Shown in pieces: positions 26,801 through 37,899 of a stretch of 64,000 bases of DNA (position 1 is the first letter of the stretch; each line of letters begins with the position of its first letter). Position numbers and translations under genes: made by a program. The DNA is from Azolla pinnata (Eukaryota > Streptophyta > Polypodiopsida > Salviniales > Salviniaceae), in assembly GCA_037176905.1 (NCBI GenBank), contig JBBBWG010011224.1, forward strand, positions 24,441 through 88,440, in the 5' to 3' direction. Below the pieces are notes generated by a model. That model ran no database searches. It was not told the origin of the DNA and saw nothing but the letters and a program-made list of their open reading frames with translations.

Positions 26801-29800
26801 CACGTGTAGATATAAAAGCATTCTTGCTTTATATTTACAAGTTTATGTAGCACGAATGTAGTATTTAAATAAGCATTAGTAGGTTATTCACCACTCAGCA
26901 TGTAGAATATCTCGCCATTACACATTGTTAAGGGTTTTAGGGCTATTTTGATTTTCTCTCTCTTGCCGTTCTGCAGCTGGACAATATTTTAAAATGTGAT
27001 AGAAACTTACAATGTTAGATTCTTGTGAACTTGCATGCAATCCTTTGTATTGCAAAAGTGGATTTATTTTGAAGTGCAAATTTTTGAATCCCAAGAAACT
27101 TTGGGCCATGTACCATATGCTGCGATGGTGGAAATCTCTAGAAGACTCCGTCTAGGGCAGAGCTTGACAATGGTATTACACTCTGCCACAAAGGGAATGG
27201 AAGGTTTAGGAAAAGGATATTGTTAGGCATACACCCAGTACACGAGATTTATGATTGATCTCCAATGAGCTCTGTAAAATGTAGTAGTTCTAGGTTTTAT
27301 AGGTTTTCCTATCATGTGCTGTATCAACCAACCAGTGGTTAAATAGTCATTATCCCAGAGTTATGTTAATAAGTTTGTCTGCATATTTCTATACATAAAT
27401 CTTCATTATATAGGTTGCTTGCTTATGTTGCAAAATACAGAAGTCTTCTATATAGAGGTTAAGATCAAAATTCTGGTTGCTTGCTTATGTTGCAAAATAC
27501 AGAAGTTGATTTGTGTCCATTTTCACCTTCAAATATGATATGAGATCTGAATTTGGAACATTTTGAAGAAGATTCATTGAAGGGGCATTGAAGATTAATT
27601 AAACATTTCTTATTTGGCAAATTGGATGTAATGAGACAAGTTGACGGATGTTGAATGGGGAATAGGTACTTATTTGAAGCTTTAAAGCCTCATTAAAGGT
27701 GTTGATTAGGCTAAAGTCCGTTTCACCTTCTTTTCCAATTATTTTCTCACATTCCTCTCCATAGAGAACCAATTGAGTAAAGCGGAAGCTTTTGTAGGGT
27801 CCTGGCTCAACCCTCTGGTAAATATATATCACCAAATATTGAAACCACTTGAAGATCAATGAATCACGAAGTTTAAGTACGATGTATTGTATATGCATTG
27901 AATAAAAGAAACACTAATTTGCTAGAGGTTAAATCAGATAGGTAAAGACTGCCAATTTTCAAGTTTTAACCTTGCAATCAGTCATCCATTGCTAGGTTAG
28001 TGATTGCAATGTTTTCGCACACATACTATGAACATGACATGTATGTACAAGGTGGGATGTGTGTCAAGTTTCAACCATTTATGGCGTGCCCTTATGGTTT
28101 TCAGCATTAGAGCAGCATATAAATGGTTTAGTCTTTTTCATAACTCATCAAAGCCAGAACATGTTACTCTCTGCTGAAAACCATAAATGGTTGACAAGCA
28201 TCCCATAATGTATAAGAAGGATTTAGCTATTATTGGTCTTCTGTGGATAGGCGAAACTTACTGTGGATTTCTGGAAAGAATATTTTAAGGAGGGGTTTTA
28301 GTTGATTTATTGCGGTTGCACTCAAGTTTCTTTATGTTTTGTATAAATGATTGACATTGTCACCACTCAATATTAGAATTTTAAGCATATCATTCGTTGA
28401 AAAAAGAATACAGACTTGGGTCAAGAGGTCCATTGTGCTATGGAGCTTAATGTATACTGCTGTTATTTATTTGGTTTATTGTGAGTGTTATGAATATGCA
28501 ATTGAAGTAAGATCTGACCTACCGAAGTCATGCTTCCTGAAAGGAAATTTTGATCGTAAGCAATCTCAAGTTCAGGAAAGCATAAGTAAAATAGTTGACA
28601 ATAATGAAGATAGGCAGGCCACATAGGATAAAATAGAGATGGAGGATAGACTCTGTATCATGTGGCTCACCAACTGCCTCTGCCTTAATCTTGACTGCTT
28701 ATATTTACTAGTCAATGGAGGTGATCACCTTCATTATGACAATGGTTTTCCCTGCTCCTTATACTGGTATCAGCAATTTAATGGACAACACAAGTAGAGG
28801 CAATGGGAAATTCAACGCAAATCAAGTACCCTTGTGGATGTTGAGGAAAATGGGGAATTCAACTCAAATCAGGTACCTTCATCCACATTCTTGTTTAGTG
28901 CTGATGACATATGTTGGTATCTGAATAACTGCAGGTCTACCTAAATGTCTTTGGACACCCAAACCATTGCAATGCATTGGGGGAAATGGCCAAGGCATGA
29001 TCAATTTTACTCATCTTCAACGTGCTGAGCTATCTTCACCCTAGTAGTCCAAGTAGAAGCAGTTGATGCCAATGTAATCTGAAGAGTTACGTAGCAAACA
29101 CACCAGAATGTTGCCTATGACCCTAGCTATCAAAGATGCAGATATTCAACATTGCCCACGGTAGAACAGCAGTTCCTCCAAATACATATCCATTAAAGCC
29201 CACAGCAAGCACATGATGAGGATAGCACCTACTAAGTGGCATTCAACAATAATGGCCTTGGCATAGATCACTTGCCACTCTCCAGACACTCTTCTCCTTG
29301 AAGATGACGAAGGAACATGGGTCTTTGATTACACGAAGAAAGCAAGGCCTCTTTTTTAAAAGATGATTTTGTACAAGGGAGTAACTCTGTTTGTATTACT
29401 TGTGTATTTATTTTATACTGAGTATGTTAGTGTGGTGCTAACAATACATTAGGATGCGTTATATACACCAACTTTATCTTGCGTACGGATGTGAGCTGAT
29501 AAGTCCAGTGGATGAAAATGCTTTATTTTTCTTATTCCTAAAAACTGAGAGTGATAGAAGTGGTTTCCCAGAGTATTATGTATTTATCCGTTTGTGCAAT
29601 GCAGTTTATCAGTCCCTATGACTCCCTAGATGCTACAGAAATACGTTAGAATCACATTTCTGGCCAATCCAGTGTCTAGTCTTACATGATTTATGCCTTG
29701 TGGTTCATAAGGAAATACATGTCCTCAATGCACAATCATGGGAATACATCAATCTTGAGACAGTAAACATCGAGTCAGTGGTGTTGGAGGTTAATAAATC

Positions 29801-32069
29801 TTGAATGTCAGATCGTTGTACTTTGAATAAGAATATTGTGTCCTGTATACTATGTCTCAGAAAAAAGTTGGAAAGAAAAAGATCTATTATGTTTCAAATT
29901 GCATGTTTGTCAACTTTCTTGTGAACAATTTCTTTAGAAGTCATGTTGTAAATAGGTGTACGCTATTTGTGGGTGGTGGGACTTTTACATTGAATGCCAA
30001 ATTGTATGTTCTTTGTAATGGAATATAATGTCCTTCTGTATGCCACATCTTTATCTACTATGTTTTAAAATATACTCACTGTTTTTTCAAATTTCTATGA
30101 ACGAGTTCTTTAATGGTAATGCTGTAAGTAAATTTATGCTATTTGTGGTAATGTCTACTGCATCTTGAGACTGAAATCCACTGGGGAAATAGCAGTGTGA
30201 CTGAACAACACTAGAATGTCGGATTATATGTATTTTGAGCAGGAACAGTGTCCTTATGCATGCCATGATGTTTCAAGAAAGAATGGAATAAGGTTATCTA
30301 CTATGTTTCACTGAAACTCCTCTAAACATGCACCTGAAAAATCACAGTGATGAGTAAATTGTGCTGGATATGCTCTTAGATATTCTTGTGACCAAAACTT
30401 GCTCCTTTCTTAGAGTTCAGCAATCAGAATCAGTTAGAGTGTGCCTGTATATTTTATGTCATTCTTATTCTGATTCCAATGAATGATTTGTATTTTCAGA
30501 CTGTATTGGTTCTGCTTTCAATGCTAAGGGAGCAATGCAGTGCCCAAATTGCCGACAAATTGAGGGAGGACAGTGGTTATATGCTGGTGGCTGTTTGTTA
30601 CAATCGCAGCTTGTGCGGAATGCTCTCTCAGATTTTGATGGAAATAGTGGAACACGACCCACTGTGGTAGATGGCAGGGTATGTCTGTGGTACTCTTTAT
30701 CTCCTTATTGTATTTCAACTGTCATATTCAGTAAAGTGTGTTAACTGTAAAGCCAACACACTTCACAGAAAACAAGTGTAGGTTTGCATGTTCCTATAAC
30801 CATACACATGTCACATAGAAGGATCAAATGTAAAGGTTAATCACATTTTAGATTCTGGTTGACGTTATGCGTGCCGTCTTTTTAATGGTCATGTATATAA
30901 GTTAATGTTGTCCTTCTGGGAGTTCCTTGTGTATGGATGGCATCCATGGTAGTTGTGTGCTTGAGGTATGTCTATGTATTTCTTAGAAACTCTTTCACAA
31001 TATGTCTGGAAATTTTATGCATATCTAGGAATTTGGTTTTTACAAATCATATTTTTCTATGTTAAAGCAGTTTGGACAGACAACACAACAGGCATCACAT
31101 AGACCATTACAGCTCTCACATGGGTTAGTGGCAAATGTAGCTTTTTTTACATGAACATATAAAAGTTGTATATGGGATTCTTTTTCATATACCCCTCCCT
31201 CATTGTGGTTTTTGCAGGGAAAATAGTTATTCAACAAGTAGGTTTGCGATTTAGATTGTGCCAATTCGTGTTTCATTTTCTAATTCAGATCGTAAAATGT
31301 TGACTTAATCTTGAATTCAGATATGTCCTTGGGAATATATGATAGACATCATCAAAGGATGCCTTGGCTAGCCTCTGAGGAACAGGTCATTCTAGTTAAT
31401 CTGGAGCCAATCACACCTCAAGAGCCAAGGCCATGGGTTTTCACTTCAAACGAGACTGCAAGGTCATTGGCATCTGATATGGATGGCCCGTATTCAACAC
31501 AATCTGTGCTGTCCAGGTAAGTTTAAAGATGGATCTACTTTTTTGCTTTATTCATCATGAAAAATAGTGATGATTGGCTTATCTCCAGAACACAGTTCAG
31601 AAACATTGGATCAGATAATTCAGCTATGCCAGAAAGGTCTACATATAGGACCATGAATGAAGATCTGTTTCCCATCAACAGGCATTCGATGAATAGAGGG
31701 ATAGGTGATACAAGAGGTGCGCCAAATCAGTCGGAGATGCATTTTGTTCCAGAGCCACAATTGCAGGACCATTTGATGCAGCACCCGCCAAGGGGAGTCA
31801 GATATCCAGAGTCACAATATTTGGTGCCAGATAATGTCCATGGTACGCGGAGTTTGCAAGCATATGCGGTTAACGTTTCTGAACGAGGATACTATCATGA
31901 TCAGTTAGATCACAGGTATGCTCATGTTTCGGGACAGGATTATAATAACAATCTCTCAGATGGAAGGTTTGATGCGGGATATGCTCGCTATGCTCCTCAT
32001 ACCACTTCTTGGAGCAGACCACATGGGTCCTACAATATGATTGGGACTACAGGTGCGCCATGGCTATAG
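23862..32069 (+). CDS. RFI2-like RING-H2 E3 ubiquitin ligase
   Basis: Six exons, 23862-24027, 30500-30678, 31071-31123, 31218-31237, 31321-31516 and 31589-32069, join in phase to 364 residues. The RING is C29-x2-C32-x16-C49-x-H51-x2-H54-x2-C57-x12-C70-x2-C73 (C3H2C3), with the family phrases 'CSICLEPV', 'CIGSAFNAKGAMQCPNCR' and 'GQWLYAGG'. These match the plant group containing Arabidopsis RFI2, involved in red/far-red light signalling. The remainder is Gln/Asn/Tyr/His-rich and looks disordered. Intron 1 is 6,472 bp and interrupts the RING between H54 and C57. Exon 4 is a 20-nt micro-exon, supported by phase on both sides. Ligase activity is inferred from the RING; the substrate is unknown. 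The middle exons are less certain than the first two. Confidence 0.88.
24028..30499. other. 6.5 kb intron 1 of the RING gene, repeat-containing
   Basis: AT-rich non-coding DNA. It contains a 32-nt perfect direct repeat (27413-27444 and 27475-27506), an imperfect inverted repeat (about 28053-28205), an exon-like but stop-broken stretch (about 28690-29370) and a diverged three-copy tandem repeat (about 29740-30330). No intact gene or transposon seen. Confidence 0.75.
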
Positions 32070-33355
32070 TCAAATTCTTGCCAGCAACGTTCTGTATGAT
32101 ATTTTACTAGAGATGGATAAAAGCAGAAGATTCGGAGACAGAACTCCTTTGTACAGCAAATCTTGTTTCTTGCCTACTCAAAAGAAACAGATGATTATTG
32201 CTTAATTACTTTATGGTAGAAGAGGTCAAGGAAGCAGATTTGTGGAATGATGCTTCTCAATCTACTACCCAGTATGTTGTTGAAAGTTGGATTTCATCTG
32301 ATCAAAGGAGTTTTGTGCATGTAACACATGTGAGATTGGCACCACCAGCCTCATAACATAGCTATTGGCTTGGAAATGATGCTGTCTGTAGCAATGAAGG
32401 GGACGATTGGAACAATTGCTTCATGGGTGTGATGTTGAGTCGTAAGATGCTCAGTGTTCTATGAACATATTGGTTGGTTATCGTCTTGTCTATCATTGTC
32501 TCTCCTTCTAATGTGAATTAACTTGCACCAACTCACCACCATGAGATTGGTTAACATGGTAGACCTCTCTCTCTTGTCTTCATGCATTAGACGCCCGTGT
32601 CTTTCCATAGCATCTGTGAAGGTACAACTTTCATGTCGCAGAATGTCTTTGACGATAACAAAAGAAAGAAGTCAAAAAGATGATGATGAATGAGAGGAAG
32701 CAGCGTTCGAAGAATTCGATCTCAGACTTGTAGAGATTTCCCGAGCTGATTAAAAAGTGTGCAAATTGTTGAGATGAGCGGGAGAAACACATGAAGGAGA
32801 ATTGAAGCCATTAGGGGAGGAACCATCAACAGCCTGAGATCATTAGTCATCAGGATGTAGTCATCATCAAGTGATGCGATTCCAAAAATATTCATGCGCA
32901 GATTCTTTGTCATCGGGACCTCGAGAGATTCCAGGGACATCTCGACAGATTCCAGTCGTCGTCAGGAGATTTGATTCTAAGTCATCACATTCTACTCCAG
33001 TTTCTTCCTTCAATTTCTTTCTTCTTCTTCTTCTCCTCCGGTTTGTGTTTTTGAGAATAGTTTATGAAGGGAAAGTGAAAAGGGTATTTTGGTAATTTTC
33101 TAAACTTCTTCTTCTTCTTCTTCGATTAACGGTCATTTTTGTGAAGTCATTCTTCTTCTTCTTCTTCTTCTTCTTCTTCTCCCGTCGTCGTCGTTGTCTT
33201 CGTCGTGTTCATCTACGACTTCATCTCCGTCCATCGCCATCGCCATCGCCATCGCCGATCGCCCATCGCCCAGCTCGCTCTTTCCCCTCATCTGACTGGC
33301 TGGCTACTCACCTCTCTGTCCACACTTACATCGTTCATTATCTCCATCGCTCGCC
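32070..33355. other. RING 3' flank and VPS2 promoter
   Basis: No coding sequence supported. It includes (TTC)n tracts at about 33104-33124 and 33151-33180, (CATCGC)n at 33229-33260 and C/T-rich leader sequence just before the VPS2 start. These pyrimidine-rich tracts probably lie in the 5' UTR. Confidence 0.6.
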
Positions 33356-36300
33356 ATGAATCTCTTCGGAAAGAAAACCACCGCCAAAGGTACGCCTTTC
33401 TTCTCCTTTTCCCCTCCCCCCTTCCCCCTTCCCCCTTCCCCTCCTCCTTCTCTTCCTCCTCGTCCTCGTCCTCCTTCTGCTTTAGATCTAGTTGTTGTGA
33501 GAGTCTATTGAACCATCACCGGTAAACACGGTGCCCCCTTGCCAAAGCACCCTCTGGAAAAGTCCTTCCTTTTTTTGTTCGGCCAAGATTTAGTAAGAGC
33601 TTCAGAACATACAGGAACAACAGCTCACACCCACGCATCGAACGCGCATATGGTACTGAATCATCGTTTTCTGTGTGCAGATGCGCTACGGACGAGCAAG
33701 AGAGAAACGGCAGTTGCTACCCGAGGTCTGAACTTTGTTTCCCTTAATCAGAAATACTTTGTCCCCCCTGGCTTCACTGACCTAGCCCAACGACTTGAAA
33801 TTACGGGAGTACATCATCAGACGACGTTGCATCTCTTATGATGCATTTGCTCAAAGTTCTCATTTTGATGCATTCTAGAGCATTCGAATTTCTCTAATTA
33901 TGTCGACAAACAGTGTGAAGCTGGGCTCATCTAATGCAATTGTAAATTTCTTAAATGTCTGGAATAGTGTGAAGCTGGGCTCGTCAAATATATACAATAT
34001 CCTGCTTATATACCTGTATTTTAGTGGGCGCAGTATTTTGTTGTTCTCTGTTATGTTTTATCACCCTAGCCACTATGACATCAAACATCTTGCCTTAGAA
34101 TTCCCAGTAATTGGGAAGATAGTACTGCATCAATAACTGGTCAGATGGTTCTCTAATTGTAGACTTCTGGCCAAAGGATAAATTTTATTGTGTGTATGCA
34201 TGCATATCTATCTATGTACCATTGCTGACAAAATACTGAACATATGATCTCTGTAGGATGCATATTCTAAGTGTTTTAAAAGTATTTTATCTTTCTAAAG
34301 AAATTTCTTAGAATATGTATCGTAAACATAGATTATGTTAATTATGCTAAATACTGGTTAGATTTTCTTGCATTTAATAGTTAATGTACTAACATTAGCT
34401 AATTTAATCTCTCTACTTTGTAACACTATAATGGAATAGTGTCAGAACAATGAAGACCACTTCATCTCAGAAAATTTTCTTTGACCAAAATTTGTACTTT
34501 TATTTCTTGAGACGAAAGATGCCTGTTAAATTCTAAGTATTTAGAGTACCATAAATTTGCTATCAGAATTCTTCTAAGCATTACGAAAAATTTCATACAT
34601 AAGCTCCATGTACATACGTATGCGTGTTTCTTTGTATAATTTGAGAATAACAACAGAGATGTGGTTTTGAGTAGGAATTGAGAGAGAGATTGGAGCTTTG
34701 CAAGCAGAGGTATGGCTAACTACTCCTCCTAGGTCTAAGTTAATATCTTATACCAAATGCCTCCATCTTATACCACATGCCTTTTTACATGTATTGTGCT
34801 GAAATCAGGAAAAGAAGCTTGTCGCAGAGATCAAGAAGACTGCAAAGACAGGGAATGAGGTTTGTTCATATGTTTGAAACAATATTTAGAATACACATTC
34901 TACACATAATATGCAGAATGTTGATTCTGACAAGTGGACTTACTGATTGTGATGATTTTGTCTGCTTATTTCTTTCAAATTTCCCATGAATAATTTCACT
35001 CAATAAAGGAATCATGTAGAAAATACTTCTCAACGAGGAGATCCTTACATTTGAAAAGAAGTTTTAGGCTAAATGCTTTTCGGAGTGAAAAAAAAAACCT
35101 TGTTAAGTGTGTAAATGCGTGAATGGTTACATGAGTTTTTCACGTGGAAAACCACACCTATATTTGAAATAACAAGTGAAATAACAAATGGATTTGTCAG
35201 GAAAAACAGATCAGTGAAGATTAAATAGCTTACAGTTTTGCTACTTGAACACCGCGTAGGTTTGATGAAGATTAAAACAAGCTCATGATTTTGCTATTAG
35301 AGAAACGTGTTGGAATCTAGATGCACGTTGATATATATTGGTTAACTGCTCGCTGCAAAGGAATTTTCTAACTTCAATTCCTGTTTTCATCAAATATTTG
35401 GAAGTTTCCTATTTCCTTTGCATGTTTTTTGTTCAAGTAGAATAATGCTGATTGTGATGGATATTACATTTGTTGTGTAAGGTTTTTTTTTATTATCTTA
35501 TCATTTCTTATGTATCCTTGAACAGGCAGCCACCAAAATATTGGCTAGGCAACTAATTAGATTGAGGCAACAAATAGAGAAATTACAGGGTAGCCGTGCA
35601 CAAATGCGTGGTGTTGCTACACATACACAGGTGTGGTGTAAGAATAAGCAGTTCTTTTTCTTTTTCATTTCTAAGAGTTTCTCGAAATTCATGGTATATT
35701 GGAGTTTGTGATGCTACTCAAAAAATGACACGTTTTTTAAGCGTTTGCTTTCTTTCCTTATCCAGGCTATGTATGCAAATACAGCTGTTGCAGGGGCAAT
35801 GAAAGGAGCTAGCAAGGCTATGGCTGCAATGAACAAGGTTTTTCCGTTTTACCTTTTATTTCATTCCAAATTTTTGCTGGATATGTGCATCTTGTTTCTT
35901 ATATCATGCGATCCATTGGTTCTTGATTTGTATACTCATTGTTGACCTATGTGTAGCAAATGGAACCAGCTAAACAAGCCAAGGTTATGCAAGAATTCCA
36001 GAGACAATCAGCCCAGATGGACATGACGGTATGTTTCTACCATTTCTCTGCTCCATTTCCATGGCCCATATATAGGTTTTTTTGTCAGTTAGGTCAGTTT
36101 GTAACTTATTATTTCTACTATGTAAGCATCAAATCAGGAAAATATATGATTAAGAATTTGTAGGTGTATGTATATTGTAGCATTTATATGTATATATAGT
36201 GTGTGCGTACGCGAGAAGGAAAGAAATCAATCGATTGAATTGAAATACAGACGGAGATGATGTCGGGCTCCATTGATGATGCTTTGGATAACGATGAAGC

Positions 36301-36896
36301 TGAAGAAGAGACAGAAGAATTGACCAATCAGGTGTGCGAACACTTGAGTTTTCTGGTTGGAGAACATTTTAGATTCTTGCTCCCATTTTGTTTCCTTACA
36401 CTGTTTTTCATATTTTTCAGGTTTTGGATGAAATAGGTGTTGACATAGCTGCTCAAGTATGTAAAAACTTCAAGTTTTTAAATATGTGCTATATTTAACA
36501 CTTTTCCTTTCCATACCCCACCAAAATCTGTTCTAGAATCACAATAGTAAATTAGGGATCATAACATTTAATCTGTGTTGTAGCTTTCATCTGCACCAAG
36601 GGGGAAGATAGCAGAGAAACGGGCGCAAGGTGTTGCTGGCAGGTATGAGTGATTAATTCTTCATTGTTTTCCAAATAACGAGTATTCAGAAGGATATATG
36701 GCAGGTAAGATCTATTACTCGTTGTTTTAGCTCAACGAACCGGCATCTATTTTAGCATGAACGCCGGTGATCTAATCACCCTGTACTGTGTATTGGTTAG
36801 TAAAAAACAATACTGTGTACTGTGACAAGTATTTATTTTTGCAGCTCCAGAGTCGATGATCTAGAGGAAAGGCTGGCAGCGCTACGCAATGTCTGA
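33356..36896 (+). CDS. VPS2: ESCRT-III subunit VPS2 (VPS2.2/CHMP2 type)
   Basis: ESCRT-III component that forms membrane-remodelling filaments at endosomes for multivesicular body sorting. Eleven exons, 33356-33389, 33681-33725, 34675-34709, 34809-34859, 35526-35630, 35766-35837, 35957-36028, 36251-36331, 36421-36456, 36584-36642 and 36845-36896, total 642 nt, giving 213 residues, normal for the family. The basic Snf7 core includes 'LARQLIRLRQQIEKLQGSRAQ', followed by 'KGASKAMAAMNKQMEPAKQAK', an acidic helix (DDALDNDEAEEETEEL) and 'VLDEIGVDIA'. The C-terminal DDLEERLAALR is a MIM1 motif for the MIT domain of the AAA-ATPase VPS4. Sequence is closest to the plant VPS2.2/VPS2.3 branch (EPAKQAKVMQEFQRQSAQMDM), not VPS2.1. 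Confidence 0.96.
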
Positions 36897-37899
36897 GCCA
36901 TTTCTATTGTAAGATGATTTTGGCTTTGAAGTCATTTTTCTTGTGTGATATCCTCCATTCCTGTGCCTATCTTTCTTTTTCTCCTATATGATGGGTGATA
37001 TTGCAGATGTAAAAAATGATAGATCTCATATTGTATCAAATTCCATTTTTCTTTATTAGTTGATGATGCATAACAAACATTCTGCCAGGAGAAAGGGTTC
37101 ATCCAATCCAATCAAGCATTCTTGGTGGATCACTTGTCTCGATACTAACTACATGCTTGATTGCTGAATTACCAACTCTTAGCCCCCCTTTCCTCTGTTC
37201 CCCAGTTTATTATACTTGACAAAGCAATGTGGATTATCATCATGTGTATGTGTATCATTATGTCAAACTCGCTTGCTGCTTCAATGCAATAAAGTTGTAT
37301 CTTGCTTATTTCACACAAGGATGAATGGTGTTGTATCCTGTGTCATCTCTAATGTTTTCAAACAGCTCTTTTACCAGCATAATACATGCAGTGTGTATAT
37401 AGATAGCATCAAAGCCTTTAATTTGGCATGCTCAATAAACCATGTAAAAAAGCTGGAATGAAATGACTTGATAAGAGGAGAATTTACATAGCATTGCTCT
37501 CACATGCAATTTTTGTACATGCTATTGCTCGGATACAATCAAGAAAAACCTTACTTCTTGTACCCTCATAATCATCATCACCATCGACCATTGACTTTAC
37601 ATTTACAAGCAACGCATCGAGACGAGTGCAATGAATCATATAGCATATATCATGATAGCACGATGCTTAAGAGGCATCGTTTGAGCTTGTCCAATGAGGG
37701 CCTCGAGCACAAAACAAGTTTAGAGCAACATTGAATGTGTGTATGTGCTATTTTCAAGGCATTAGACAAAATATCTACAGCTAATATTGGTCAAAACCAT
37801 CTTCTCTGTAGAGGTCTTCTCCCTCTTCTCTCCGGAGACATGAACCTGACAGGCTGAAAACCTCCCCTTCCTGCTGTTCCATCCTCAAACCCTGCCAAA
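36897..37899. other. VPS2-COX11 intergenic region
   Basis: About 1 kb with no coding sequence; contains the VPS2 3' UTR and the COX11 promoter. Confidence 0.6.
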
